DNA from: CAVQEG01 sp963711465
GTDB taxonomy: Bacteria > Bacteroidota > Ignavibacteria > OLB7
Assembly (NCBI GenBank): GCA_963711465.1
Contig: CAVQEG010000001.1
Span: 186,001 to 250,000, forward strand
Direction: 5' to 3'
DNA: 64,000 bases
The translations under genes and the position numbers were made by a program. Below the pieces are notes generated by a model, which had not been told where the DNA came from, ran no database searches, and saw nothing but the letters and a program-made list of their open reading frames with translations. Below are positions 1-9,312 of the stretch, in pieces; position 1 is the stretch's first letter, and every line of letters starts with the position of its first letter.

Positions 1-352
1 TCATGTTCTGATCGAATCGTTCACCGTTGGCGGTGCGACGTCCGTTGAAACCGGGGCCGTACCAGCTGACACGACCGTTGATCACGCGAGTCGGGCTGAC
101 CGGATCGAGGTAACTGGTGTCGAACGGCTGCGGTGCACTTGTGCTGGCCGCGTAGAGTGAGTCGACGTCTATTGGTCCATGGGCCGCGGTGGCCGTGCTG
201 GGTCCGGAGTTCGAATCGCCTGCGTCGGACGTGGTGCCGAGGGCGAGTGCCGTTGCGAGTACGGCTGCCAGGCCGAAGACCACCAGCAGGGCGGTGGCGA
301 CCAGGCGCCGGTACGTAGTTGTAGCTGTCGAAAGCGGTCTGGTTGGGGTCAT
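1..352 (-). CDS. RlpA-type septal-ring / cell-wall protein, C-terminus beyond the window
   Basis: Reading leftward from an ATG at 352, the frame is open for 117 codons and runs off the edge, so the gene is partial. A strong Shine-Dalgarno AGGAGGT lies about 7 bases upstream, unusual for this genome, and it fixes the start. Residues 17-38 are a hydrophobic signal or anchor segment, followed by a Ser/Thr/Ala-rich linker. From about residue 92 the sequence reads GRVSWYGPGFNGRRTANGER, the hallmark start of the RlpA double-psi beta-barrel. RlpA proteins act in the periplasm or outer membrane; some cleave naked glycan strands of peptidoglycan at the septum. The catalytic part and any SPOR domain lie outside the window, so enzymatic activity cannot be judged. 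Confidence 0.85.
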   Translation of the reverse strand, partial: MTPTRPLSTATTTYRRLVATALLVVFGLAAVLATALALGTTSDAGDSNSGPSTATAAHGPIDVDSLYAASTSAPQPFDTSYLDPVSPTRVINGRVSWYGPGFNGRRTANGERFDQNM

Positions 353-448
353 CAACCACACCTCCTGAGGTAGTTGGACAATGGTGCCTATCACGGTGTG
401 TGCCCGCTGATAGACGACCAAATTATCCCCGGAGGGTGCCCGCCAGAC

Positions 449-1585
449 TTAATTCTTGTTCATCGTTTTTTCGTAGACCCGATATCGTTTGTACAGCTCG
501 GCGTTGATCGCTTCCATCCCGCGGTTCATCATCACGTTGTTCTCCAGGATCCACGATCCCTCGGCCTCGCTGTGGCCATGGACGTCGCGCAGCACACGGC
601 CGATCTCATAGTAGAGCACCGCGTCGATGCCACGCCGCTGAAATTCAGGAATGATGCCGAGTACGAGGATTCGCGACCGCGTGATCCGGTTCTTCCGGAA
701 GACCAGCGAGTAGCCTGCTCCGAGCAGACCGCCGCGACGATTCTCCTTGAGCGCCTGGTTGATGTCGGGAAGCACCAGCGCGAAGCCGATCGGTCGGTCG
801 CCCACCTCCACGATGAATGTTAAATCGTGTACGGCCACCTGCTTGAGGTCCTTCGCGAGGAAGTCGAACTCCTCGTCGGTCATTTTCACGAATCCCCAGT
901 TGGGCTCCCACGCCTCGTTATACAGTCGTTTGAGGATCGCAACATCCCGGTTGAACGCCGCTTTCGGGCTGAATTGCACGTTTCTCACCGTCAATCCCTC
1001 ACGCTCACGCACCATCCGCTGCACCCGCTCGAGCTTCGGGGTGAGGTAGCTGTCATGCCGCAGACGGTACGCGTAGAGATCCATCGCGGTGGCGAACCCC
1101 ATCGATTCGATTAACGCCGTGTAATACTCCGGGTTGTAGGTCATCAGCACTTGCGGCGGATCGTCGAAGCCCTCGATCAGCAGACCGACCTCGTCGTTCA
1201 TCGATGGATTGACCGGGCCCCGAATTCGATCCATTCCCTTCTCGCGCAGCCACTGCTCGGCGACGTCGAAGAGCGTCCTGGCAATCGCCGGATCGTTCTC
1301 CGACTCGAAGAAGCCGAAGAAGCCGACGCGGTCGTCGTGCGTTCGGTTGTGCTCGTGGTTGACGATTGCGGCGATGCGTCCGACCGTCCGACCGTCGCGC
1401 TCGGCCAGCCAGAGCTCCATCTCAGCGTGGCGGTAGAACGGATTCTTCTTCGTGTCCAGCAGCTTCCGGCGATCGAAGACGACCGGGGGAACCCAGTGTG
1501 GATCGTCGCGGTACAGCGGCCAGACCATGCGGATGAAGCGATTGCGATCGCTGCGGGTGCGAACGGGACGAACGGTGATGCTCAT
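449..1585 (-). CDS. GNAT-fold acyltransferase (YghO-like), function unknown
   Basis: A 378-residue protein with an N-terminal half reading RFIRMVWPLYRDDPHWVPP and a C-terminal GNAT-like region (FALVLPDINQAL, then ILVLGIIPEFQRRGIDAVLY). The last segment has the Q-R-R-G-I acetyl-CoA pyrophosphate-binding loop expected of GNAT enzymes. It resembles the long YghO-type N-acetyltransferase-like proteins common in the Bacteroidota/Chlorobiota group, whose substrate is not known. The ATG start at 1585 lies 36 bases downstream of a good TAnnTTTG element, so the gene probably has its own promoter although it follows the TamB gene on the same strand. It is cytoplasmic, with no signal peptide. Confidence 0.75.
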   Translation of the reverse strand: MSITVRPVRTRSDRNRFIRMVWPLYRDDPHWVPPVVFDRRKLLDTKKNPFYRHAEMELWLAERDGRTVGRIAAIVNHEHNRTHDDRVGFFGFFESENDPAIARTLFDVAEQWLREKGMDRIRGPVNPSMNDEVGLLIEGFDDPPQVLMTYNPEYYTALIESMGFATAMDLYAYRLRHDSYLTPKLERVQRMVREREGLTVRNVQFSPKAAFNRDVAILKRLYNEAWEPNWGFVKMTDEEFDFLAKDLKQVAVHDLTFIVEVGDRPIGFALVLPDINQALKENRRGGLLGAGYSLVFRKNRITRSRILVLGIIPEFQRRGIDAVLYYEIGRVLRDVHGHSEAEGSWILENNVMMNRGMEAINAELYKRYRVYEKTMNKN

Positions 1586-1620
1586 GGTTCAGAGGAAGGA
1601 AGGATTGAGGGCAGAGCGGG

Positions 1621-1628
1621 CAAAACTA
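1621..1628 (-). promoter_or_regulatory. -7 promoter element TAGTTTTG of the GNAT gene
   Basis: On the minus strand the sequence reads GCGTAGTTTTGCC, an exact match to the Bacteroidota -7 consensus TAnnTTTG, 36 bases before the GNAT start. No clear TTG is found at the -33 position. The flanking block is nearly identical to that before the TPR gene at 43,564. Confidence 0.6.
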
Positions 1629-1666
1629 CGCATCGGTCCCGCGTACGGGAGGAGTCGACGCGGGGC

Positions 1667-4600
1667 TTACGGGAGAATTCGAATCTGAAGCTGGATGCGG
1701 TACGTCTCGGTGGCAACCGTGCTGCCGAACGTGGTCCGGGTCTGCCCGCTGCTGGCCTCGCGCTGCAGCTGCGCGGTGACGCGACGCAGCAGCGGAACGT
1801 CGCCGAGGGCAGCCAGAGGGAATTCGATCGACACGATTCCGGAACTCAGGTCGGTGACCTCACCCTTGTAGCGCACGACGAATTCACCGAACTGACTGAC
1901 CAGCCCCACACGAGCGCCGGCGACGTCGCCGATGGCGTTGCCGCCGAGATCGATGTCGAAGCTGCGGATGAAGCCGACGTTGCCGAGGGCCTGCTCGAGC
2001 ACCGAGCCGGTGAGCGTCGACTGCACGGTGCCGATGACGGTGCTGCCCACGGCTCCACCGAGGCCGCCGCCGGCCAGCTCATCGGCAGTCCGGCCGAAGA
2101 GCAGCAGTGAGATCGCGTTGCGTTGCTGCTGATCGGAGGTGGTGGCCGCCACCGATTCACCGGCGATCGAATACGAGAGCGTCAGGTGCGGTTCCTGAGG
2201 CGTTCCGGTGATGTGAGCGGTGACGGTGTAGTCTTCCGACCCGTTCTCCGAGACCACGCGGCGGCCGTTGTAGACGGCAGTGATGTCGAGCGTCGGCGTC
2301 GTCAGATCTCCCTGGAATCGGAGCTGACCCGAGGCATCGAAGTCCCGGCCGAAGAACGTGAACTGCGAACCCTGACGGAGCGTGACGGTGCCGGTCAGCT
2401 TCGGATCCTCTCCACGGTTGCTCTGGTAGTAGAGCGGCTCACCGGCATCACCAACCACCACCTGCAGCTTCTCGATCGGGCTGAGTTCGATGGTGACGTA
2501 GACGAGTCCTTCGATCCGGGTACGCACATCCATCTTCAACCGCTCGAGCAGCGGGGGCGGAGTGCTCCGACGGCTCTCGAGCGAGTCGAACGCCGAACCG
2601 AGCGACGTCGTCTCCCGTCGGAGCCCTCCTTCGCCGGCAGCCGCGGAGTCGACGGATTCGAACGGGTTGGCCGGACCGAACGGCCGTTCGAGCATCGACA
2701 CCCAGTCCTCGTATTCGACATAGGTGATGTCGGTATTGAGGTTGGTCTGGTTGAGATTGTACGGCACCGTCAGATCGCCGTTGAGCGCGGTCACGTCGCC
2801 GCTGAGACTCGGTGCGTCGAGCGTGCCGGTGAAGTGCAGCGGACGGTCGCCGGTACCAATTACCAGATCGCCGTAGATCTTGTTGTTGACCGCCTGTGTG
2901 GCCTGACTGAGCACGAGCAGGCGGTCGATGGTGGCGGTCAGGTCGAAATTCCTGGGCGAAAAGCCGTCGAAGCTGATACTGCCGGTGACGGTGGCACCTG
3001 AGCGGGTGAGCTCCCTGGGGTCGTTGCGAATACTGGCGCTGGAGATGACGAGCTTCTCATGGTCGAAGCTTGCGCGCGCGGTTGCGTAGTAGACGATGTT
3101 GTTGCCTTCGACGAGCGCCTGGACGCTGTTGAGCGCGGCCGCGCCACTGTAGGTGAGGTCGTTGAACGTGCCGCCCAGTTCGAAGTTGAGATCGAGTGAT
3201 CCACCCAGCAGCGTGAGACCCGTGACGAAGGGCGCTGCCAGGACGATTGGCAGATCCTTCGTATTCGCCGTGATCTTGACCGGCTCGTCACCCGGAAGTC
3301 GGCTCTGCCGCGAGGCCAGGGCAAGGTCGATCGGGAGCCGGACGATATTGATGTCGGCGGCCAGCTGCCGGGACGCCATCGTGTCGGACAGTGTACGGGT
3401 CACCTGGAGTCGGCCGTTGAGGTCGCGGTCGGCGTAGTGCAGGTTCGCATTCAGCGACCCGATGAGCGAACCACCATACCGGATCGAATCGATGGTTACG
3501 ATTGCGTTGATCAGCGGAGCTTCCAGGGTGCCGTTGAGGGTCACGCTGGCCACGCCGACATTGCCGTTGAGCACGTCGGCGCTGGAGAGCAGCGAGGCGA
3601 GGTTGGCCGAACGCAGCATGTCCTGAACGTTTCCCTGTTGCAGGCGGACGACGACGTTGTCGAGCTGCGAACCGTTGAGCAGCGCTCCGCTCAGCGTGAT
3701 GATCTCTGACTGATCGCGGCGCATGGCGAACGTGTCGATCTTCACGCGCTCGGCGCTGGCGACCGCCTCGATGGGCACGATGTTGTGGTAGCGCGGGCCC
3801 TTGGCGAGATCGACGATGAGCGTGTCGAGGACGAGGCGGTAACCATCGGGGTCACGAGTGTCGACGGTGCCGTCGACGGCGACGGTGAGCATGTCGTTGA
3901 TGGCCGTGGCCCCGTGGACGCTGAATCGCCCTTCGTCGAGGCCGATGTCGATCCCTTCCGGTATCGCGAGGTCCAGGCCGCTGATTCCGATCGTCGAGTC
4001 GCTTCGCACCGACAGGGTTGCCGTCGTCAGATCCTCGATGTGGCCGGGCGTGATGTTGCGCACATCGAGGTTGATGTGGCTCGAGGGCAGACTGATGCGG
4101 TTGGTGCCGGACCGGTAGACGAAGCGCTCGAGGTCGGCGTTGGCGGTGATCGACAGCGTCTGCCGCGTGCCGTAGATCTCACCTGCCACCGTTCCGCGTG
4201 CATCGATGTCGGCAGTTCCGAGGAACGGTGCCAGCGGAGCGAGATCCTTGATGTCGACGGTGTACTCGGCGTTGATCGGCTCGAACTGCTGGCGGGCGAT
4301 GTTGAAGATTTCCTCGGGCTCGTACTGCGCTTTGCGCGATACGTAATTGACGAGCTGGTTGATCCCTTCCTCGACGGCGGGGAGGATCGATTCGAAACGC
4401 CACTGACCGCTGACGGTGGCATCGGCGATGTCCGACTGCAGCTTCAGTATTCGCGTACCTGCGGCATCGACGCTGAGCGACGCATCGGCGTTGAACGGCG
4501 GCACCTCGTTGCCGGCGTAGCTGCTGCGCAGCACTGAGAGGTGCGTCGTTCCGGCGATCTCATCCGGGGTGCGGCCGCTTCCACGGATGGAGGTCGTGAA

Positions 4601-6403
4601 CGACAGCGCACTGCGGTTGGCCTCGTCGAGCGTGAGCTTCGCGACGTCGAGGTTCCGCGCGTGTACGTCGAGGTCGTAGATCGGATTGCCCGCGTCGCGG
4701 AGATCGAGCCTTCCGCCTGCGCTCAGCAGTTCACCGCTGGCGGCGAACACCGACCGGTCGGTGGCGGTCAGTGTGAGGCCGCTGGCAAGGAAGGACCCCA
4801 GGGGCTGGGACAACCTCGCAGGAAGTCGATCGAGCTGCACGGGTGCGGCAGCCGACGTGCTCGCCGATCCCCAGCCGATGAGAAGCGTGTCGATGTCAAC
4901 CACTCCACCGCCACTGATCGTTGCGTCTGCGTAGAGCTGGCGATAGTCACGACCGGCGACCCTCGAGGCCTGGGAGGCAACGCGAACGTGCGCGTCGAGC
5001 GTGGCGAGCGATGTCCCGTGTCCGGCGACGAGGATGCGACCGGTGAAGTTGCTGGCAATCGTCGGATCGTCAACGACGGGAGCCAGGTTAAAGTCCGCGA
5101 GTCCCACGTCGGCGGCATACTCCATCGTCGGACGTGACAGATCGAAGCGGGCACCGCCGCGCACACGACCGATGTCGGTCGAAGCGGCAAGGGTTGCCAC
5201 GAAGCGGTCGGTCGTCCCGCTGTAGCTGCCGGAGGTGATCTTCACATCGCCCAGGTACGCCAGATCGGGGATGTCGATGCCGGGAAGGTAGATCGGCTTG
5301 TCGGCGTAGGTGAGCATTCCGCCGCTCACCGTCGCATCGAATCGTGGCGGTTGGTCGGTGAACAGATCGCGCACTCGCCCCGTTGCCGCGATGTGGGATC
5401 GGGAGAGTTCGACGTCGAGGCGTTGGACCACCAGGTCGTTGAGGGTGCCGCTGACCGCGAGCCGTGCCGAGGGCGCGCCACCGAATCCCTTCATCGACGG
5501 CACGAGCCGCTGAAGCTCCACCATGGAAATCGACTGAGCGTCCAGAGCCAGGCGCAGCTGGCTGGCCGCAGGACTGGTCATCATCTTCTGCTGGTTGAAG
5601 ATGTTCACCGAATCGATTCGACCATCGACGGTGAGCCGACTGCGGGTCGTCTGCACGTCGAACGCGTCGACGGTCAGTCCGGTGGAGTCGATGCCGAGCC
5701 GACCGGCCATCTCGATGACCCGCATGTCCGATGCAGGAAGATCGAAGGCGAGGTTCTGGATGGCCACGTTCTGCTCCAGCGGTGCGATGTGACCCTCCAT
5801 CGACAGGAAGAAGCGGTGCAGGTCCAGATGGGAATAGTCGACGGCGAGCGAGCCTGTCTCCTTCTGCGGTGTGGTACGGTCGTCGACGATGACGCGACCG
5901 TCGACGACTTCCAACTGAGGAACGTCGATCGTCCAGGAGAACGGTGCGGAGGTGGTCGTCGAGACGGGTGTCGGGCGGGTGATACGCGTGAAGTTCCAGG
6001 TGCTGTCACGCGCATCCCGGATCAACCGGATGGTCGGATTGAACAATCGCACCCGGGCACCGAGGACCTTCTGGCTGAGCAGCGGTCGGAGCTGGTACTC
6101 GAGTTCGATGCGAGGAGCGTCGAGCAACTCGGTACCGGCAGCATACAGGTGCACGTCGTGAAGCTGTAGTCCGGTGATCAGGTTGCCGGAAACGCTGCCG
6201 ACCTCGACGCGACCCTGCAGGCTCTTGTTGAGCGCTTCGATTCCGCGTTCGACGGCGTAGCGGCGGAATGAATCCAGCTGCGTCAGTGCGATCACGACCG
6301 CGCCGAGGAGAGCGGCGATCGTGATCAGAAACACGGCAAGCCGTACGGCATACAGCAGTACGGCTGCGATGATTCGATACGCTTTGTAGACGATTCGAGC
6401 CAT
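1667..6403 (-). CDS. TamB-type translocation/assembly protein (DUF490)
   Basis: About 1,578 residues, a giant envelope protein. I start it at ATG 6403 (MARIVYKAYRI), because the longer frame to 6475 adds a Cys/Arg-mixed stretch that does not look like protein. One N-terminal transmembrane helix (LAVFLITIAALLGAVVIAL) anchors it in the inner membrane. The body is a long series of beta-rich AsmA/TamB repeats. The C-terminal 350 residues match the TamB/DUF490 domain, with LTGTVTLRQGSQFTFFGRDF and the end YRIQLQIRILP. TamB proteins bridge inner and outer membranes and help lipid transport and outer-membrane protein assembly. No BamA/TamA partner is present in the window. Next upstream on the same strand is rfaE2, so envelope biogenesis genes are grouped here. 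Confidence 0.88.
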   Translation of the reverse strand: MARIVYKAYRIIAAVLLYAVRLAVFLITIAALLGAVVIALTQLDSFRRYAVERGIEALNKSLQGRVEVGSVSGNLITGLQLHDVHLYAAGTELLDAPRIELEYQLRPLLSQKVLGARVRLFNPTIRLIRDARDSTWNFTRITRPTPVSTTTSAPFSWTIDVPQLEVVDGRVIVDDRTTPQKETGSLAVDYSHLDLHRFFLSMEGHIAPLEQNVAIQNLAFDLPASDMRVIEMAGRLGIDSTGLTVDAFDVQTTRSRLTVDGRIDSVNIFNQQKMMTSPAASQLRLALDAQSISMVELQRLVPSMKGFGGAPSARLAVSGTLNDLVVQRLDVELSRSHIAATGRVRDLFTDQPPRFDATVSGGMLTYADKPIYLPGIDIPDLAYLGDVKITSGSYSGTTDRFVATLAASTDIGRVRGGARFDLSRPTMEYAADVGLADFNLAPVVDDPTIASNFTGRILVAGHGTSLATLDAHVRVASQASRVAGRDYRQLYADATISGGGVVDIDTLLIGWGSASTSAAAPVQLDRLPARLSQPLGSFLASGLTLTATDRSVFAASGELLSAGGRLDLRDAGNPIYDLDVHARNLDVAKLTLDEANRSALSFTTSIRGSGRTPDEIAGTTHLSVLRSSYAGNEVPPFNADASLSVDAAGTRILKLQSDIADATVSGQWRFESILPAVEEGINQLVNYVSRKAQYEPEEIFNIARQQFEPINAEYTVDIKDLAPLAPFLGTADIDARGTVAGEIYGTRQTLSITANADLERFVYRSGTNRISLPSSHINLDVRNITPGHIEDLTTATLSVRSDSTIGISGLDLAIPEGIDIGLDEGRFSVHGATAINDMLTVAVDGTVDTRDPDGYRLVLDTLIVDLAKGPRYHNIVPIEAVASAERVKIDTFAMRRDQSEIITLSGALLNGSQLDNVVVRLQQGNVQDMLRSANLASLLSSADVLNGNVGVASVTLNGTLEAPLINAIVTIDSIRYGGSLIGSLNANLHYADRDLNGRLQVTRTLSDTMASRQLAADINIVRLPIDLALASRQSRLPGDEPVKITANTKDLPIVLAAPFVTGLTLLGGSLDLNFELGGTFNDLTYSGAAALNSVQALVEGNNIVYYATARASFDHEKLVISSASIRNDPRELTRSGATVTGSISFDGFSPRNFDLTATIDRLLVLSQATQAVNNKIYGDLVIGTGDRPLHFTGTLDAPSLSGDVTALNGDLTVPYNLNQTNLNTDITYVEYEDWVSMLERPFGPANPFESVDSAAAGEGGLRRETTSLGSAFDSLESRRSTPPPLLERLKMDVRTRIEGLVYVTIELSPIEKLQVVVGDAGEPLYYQSNRGEDPKLTGTVTLRQGSQFTFFGRDFDASGQLRFQGDLTTPTLDITAVYNGRRVVSENGSEDYTVTAHITGTPQEPHLTLSYSIAGESVAATTSDQQQRNAISLLLFGRTADELAGGGLGGAVGSTVIGTVQSTLTGSVLEQALGNVGFIRSFDIDLGGNAIGDVAGARVGLVSQFGEFVVRYKGEVTDLSSGIVSIEFPLAALGDVPLLRRVTAQLQREASSGQTRTTFGSTVATETYRIQLQIRILP

Positions 6404-6573
6404 GATTGCCTGAGACGGCCCCCGAACAGCGGCGTTGCATGCGAGTGCCGACGTCCCGGGACACACCTGCCGCACGGTCGTTTCACACGTCGTCGGCTGC
6501 GAGCCGGGCTGGTTGAATTCGACCTGGCCCGGAACTCAGACTCGGCGGGGTGAATGGGCTGCGTCGCGGCTGG

Positions 6574-7083
6574 CTATCGCGTCGAGAGGATTCGCGCGAC
6601 GATGTCGGTCGTCGACCGTCCTTCAAGAACAGGAATGGCGCGCACATCGCCGCCGTAGTCGCGGACAAGCTCCGAGCCAACGATGTGGCGCCGACCGGTC
6701 GGCGCCTCGGGATCGTAGTCGCCGCCCTTTACCAGGACGTCCGGTCGCACTCGCCGAATCAGTTCCAGCGGTGTGTCCTGGTCGAACACGCAGACGGCGT
6801 CGACCGATCGAAGCGCAGCAAGGATCACCGCGCGGTCGTGTTCGGGCAGGATCGGGCGGTGGCTGCCCTTGAGTCGACGCACCGATGCGTCGCTGTTGAG
6901 TCCCACCACGAGCGCGTCGCCGAGCGCACGCGCGGCCTCCAGATATGTCACATGACCGGCGTGCAGCAGATCGAAGCAGCCATTGGTGAACACGATGCGG
7001 GCGCCGGCTGCACGCAGACGCTCACAACGCGCTTCGACGCTGTCGGCGTCGACGATCCGCGATGCACCGATTCCATCGTTCAT
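6574..7083 (-). CDS. rfaE2: D-glycero-beta-D-manno-heptose 1-phosphate adenylyltransferase
   Basis: This 169-residue enzyme makes ADP-D-glycero-beta-D-manno-heptose from heptose 1-phosphate and ATP, the nucleotide sugar for the LPS inner core. It shows the nucleotidyltransferase signature FTNGCFDLLHAGHVTYLEAA with its HxGH motif, and the later block VLVKGGDY. Length fits the stand-alone RfaE domain II rather than the fused HldE. Its ATG overlaps the stop of rfaE1 by 4 bases (ATGA), so the two are translationally coupled and form a complete kinase/adenylyltransferase pair. No phosphatase (gmhB) or isomerase (gmhA) gene lies in the window. Confidence 0.92.
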   Translation of the reverse strand: MNDGIGASRIVDADSVEARCERLRAAGARIVFTNGCFDLLHAGHVTYLEAARALGDALVVGLNSDASVRRLKGSHRPILPEHDRAVILAALRSVDAVCVFDQDTPLELIRRVRPDVLVKGGDYDPEAPTGRRHIVGSELVRDYGGDVRAIPVLEGRSTTDIVARILSTR

Positions 7084-8141
7084 ACTGTGCCACCTGGAAA
7101 TGGCGCCGACGACGGTGAGGCAGCATCTGCATCGATCTCTGCGATCGCGCGGCGAAGTTCCTCACGGTCGATCGGAACGGTACCGACGTAGCCACACACG
7201 ATTCCGGCGGCGTGGTTGGCAATCTCGACGGCTTCGATCATCGATGCACCGGCGGCGCGAGCTGCTGCGAGCGCCGCGATCACGGTGTCACCCGCGCCGG
7301 AGACGTCAGCCACGCGGATGGCACGCGTCGGCACCACGACCGCCTGAGCGCTGCGCTCTGCCAGAAGCATTCCCTCTGCGCCGAGCGTGAGCACGATCGA
7401 TTCGCCGGCAATTCGTTCGAGGAGTTCTCCGGCAGCCGCCAGGAGCGCGTCACGACCCGCGATCGATCGACCGAGTGCATCCTCCGCTTCCTTGCGGTTC
7501 GGCTTGAACACAGCCGCGCCACGGTAGGCGAAGAAGTTCTCGAACTTCGGATCGACATAGACTGGAACGGAGGCGGTGGCGGCGGCGGCCATGATGTGTT
7601 CGATCAGGCGGGGCGTGATGACGCCCTTGTTGTAGTCCTGGATGATCAGTGCGTCGAGTTCGGCGGCGTGGCTGGAGAAGCGCTCGACGAGCTGGTCCTC
7701 GACGTCGGACGAGATCGGACCGCGCCGTTCACGATCGACGCGGCAGATATGCTGACTTGCGGCGATGACGCGTGTCTTGACGGTCGTCGGTCGGAGCGGG
7801 TCGACGACGAGGTGCTCGGCGTCGATGCCAAGACGATTGAGCAACGTCCGTAGGCCGGCGCCGGCGGGGTCTTCGCCGACGACGCCGAGGAGGAAGGGGC
7901 TGGCGCCGAGTCCGACGAGGTTGTACCCGACGTTGGCGGCACCACCGGGGTACTCCTGCTCCTGGTCGATTTCGACGACTGGAACGGGGGCCTCCGGCGA
8001 GATGCGGGAGACGCTTCCGAGGAAGTACCGATCGAGCATGACGTCGCCCACCACGGCAATCCGCCTTCCGGCGACGGCGCGGAGCACGACGTCGATACGC
8101 TTGAGATCCAATGCAACGGTGTCAGTATCGATGGGGAGCAC
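7080..8141 (-). CDS. rfaE1: D-glycero-beta-D-manno-heptose-7-phosphate kinase
   Basis: A 353-residue PfkB/ribokinase-family sugar kinase that phosphorylates heptose 7-phosphate at C1. Visible signatures are VVGDVMLDRYFLGSVSRISP at the N-terminus, YPGGAANVGYNLVGLGA, the pathway-typical QDYNKGVITPRLI, and the C-terminal catalytic motif VADVSGAGDT with the base Asp. Stand-alone RfaE domain I length is normal. It is followed with a 4-base overlap by rfaE2. A possible -7 element TATCTTCG lies at 8169-8176 on the minus strand, between the sigma gene and this one, which would let the heptose genes be read independently of rpoD. Confidence 0.93.
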   Translation of the reverse strand: MLPIDTDTVALDLKRIDVVLRAVAGRRIAVVGDVMLDRYFLGSVSRISPEAPVPVVEIDQEQEYPGGAANVGYNLVGLGASPFLLGVVGEDPAGAGLRTLLNRLGIDAEHLVVDPLRPTTVKTRVIAASQHICRVDRERRGPISSDVEDQLVERFSSHAAELDALIIQDYNKGVITPRLIEHIMAAAATASVPVYVDPKFENFFAYRGAAVFKPNRKEAEDALGRSIAGRDALLAAAGELLERIAGESIVLTLGAEGMLLAERSAQAVVVPTRAIRVADVSGAGDTVIAALAAARAAGASMIEAVEIANHAAGIVCGYVGTVPIDREELRRAIAEIDADAASPSSAPFPGGTV

Positions 8142-8227
8142 GAGGAAATCGACCGGCGACTAAAACCTCGAAGATACGAATCCGGCTCCCTGCGTCGCGC
8201 CGGCGGAATCCGTCGTGGTGCCGGCGT

Positions 8228-9094
8228 CTACTCCTGGACGAACGCCCGCAGTCGCGCCGAGCGCGACGAATGGCGAAGTCGTCGTATGGCCTTCTCCTTG
8301 ATCTGTCGCACCTGCTCGCGCGGAACGCGCAGTGTGCGGGCGATCTCCTCGATCGTCATCGGATCGTTCGTATCGAGTCCGAAGTAGAGGCGGAGGATAT
8401 TCGTTTCGCGTTCGTTGAGCGTCCGCAGCGCCCGCTGTACCTCGAGCGTGAGCGACTCACCGAGCAGCGCCTGGTCCGGCGAGGGGATGCAGTCGCTGAC
8501 GAGGACGTCGAGGAGTGATCCTCCGTCCTGGTCGAAGTCGGCGTCGACCGACACGGTATGCTCGCCATGACGCAGAGCATCGGCGACCTCTTCGGGAGTG
8601 ATCTCCAGCGCGTCGGCAATCTCGCGGACGGTCGGTTCACGTTCGAACGCCTGCTCGAGTTCCGAGCTTTTTCGACCGACCTGACCGACGGTCGCGTGCG
8701 GTTCCTTCGGCAGCCGAACCGTGCGCGCCTGATCGGCGATCGCACGCTGAATCGACTGGCGAATCCACCACACGGCGTAGGAGATGAACTTGTAGCCGCG
8801 GGTCTCATCGAAGCGCTCGGCCGCCCGGATCAGTCCGAGGTTGCCCTCGTTGATGAGGTCATCGAGCGAAAGCCCTCGATGCTGATAGCTTCGAGCGACG
8901 GTAACGACGAATCGGAGGTTGGCGGTGATGAGCTCACGCATTGCGCGCGCTCCATCGGGTCCGTTGCTTCGGCGCCTGCGCGCCAGCTCGACCTCCCGCT
9001 CAGGAGTCAGCAGATCGACCTTGCTGATTTCACGGAAGTAGCAACCGAGCGTGCGGGTCCCCTGGCCCTGGGTAAACGAGTAACCGGCAGACAT
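8228..9094 (-). CDS. Second RpoD-like sigma-70 factor
   Basis: From ATG 9094 (MSAGYSFTQGQ) the protein has 288 residues, nearly the same size as its upstream neighbour at 9313-10176. Regions 1.2, 2, 3 and 4 are all recognisable: LINEGNLGLIRAAERFDETR and YAVWWIRQSIQRAIADQA for region 2, and a region 4.2 helix-turn-helix TIEEIARTLRVPREQVRQIK. Region 2.4 and its flank differ from the primary factor (RTVRLPKEPHATVG instead of RIVRLPLNRVGALN), as does the 4.2 recognition helix. The longer frame to 9274 has a His/Ser/Pro-rich start and overlaps a promoter element and terminator, so I reject it. It is probably an alternative or conditional group 2 sigma factor. Confidence 0.88.
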   Translation of the reverse strand: MSAGYSFTQGQGTRTLGCYFREISKVDLLTPEREVELARRRRSNGPDGARAMRELITANLRFVVTVARSYQHRGLSLDDLINEGNLGLIRAAERFDETRGYKFISYAVWWIRQSIQRAIADQARTVRLPKEPHATVGQVGRKSSELEQAFEREPTVREIADALEITPEEVADALRHGEHTVSVDADFDQDGGSLLDVLVSDCIPSPDQALLGESLTLEVQRALRTLNERETNILRLYFGLDTNDPMTIEEIARTLRVPREQVRQIKEKAIRRLRHSSRSARLRAFVQE

Positions 9095-9150
9095 TGGCGA
9101 GGTCCTGAATTGTGTGTGCCATGTTGCGCGCCATGGGGTCGGGGAGGCGC

Positions 9151-9158
9151 CAAAACTA
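9151..9158 (-). promoter_or_regulatory. -7 promoter element TAGTTTTG of the second sigma gene
   Basis: Minus strand GCGTAGTTTTGGC, an exact TAnnTTTG match 56 bases before the ATG at 9094. A CTG lies 20 bases upstream, one base off the TTG expected at -33. It sits downstream of the rpoD terminator, so the paralogue is likely transcribed on its own. Confidence 0.55.
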
Positions 9159-9253
9159 CGCAACGGCGTCGACGCCACCAGCGGGGAGTGAAAAAATTCT
9201 TTCAACAACTTTTCCACACCCTGCCCGCAGCGAGCCGATGGGGCGGAAGAAGA

Positions 9254-9282
9254 AATCCCCGGCGCCGCTGGCACCGGGGATT
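9254..9282 (-). terminator. Rho-independent terminator of rpoD
   Basis: On the minus strand a 9-bp perfect stem (AATCCCCGG / CCGGGGATT) with an 11-base loop is followed by TTCTTCTTCC. It starts 30 bases after the rpoD stop codon and separates the two sigma genes. Confidence 0.75.
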
Positions 9283-9312
9283 CGGGGACGTTGCTGAAAG
9301 CTGTCGTGCGGC

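Noticed and set aside
8095..8141. Extended N-terminal starts for many genes (for example TamB 6475, PBP2 26075, valS 62391, gamma-CA 52885)
   Set aside because: The added residues are Arg/Pro/Ser/Cys-rich and overlap neighbouring promoters, terminators or genes; starts were moved to the first ATG that gives a family-like beginning.
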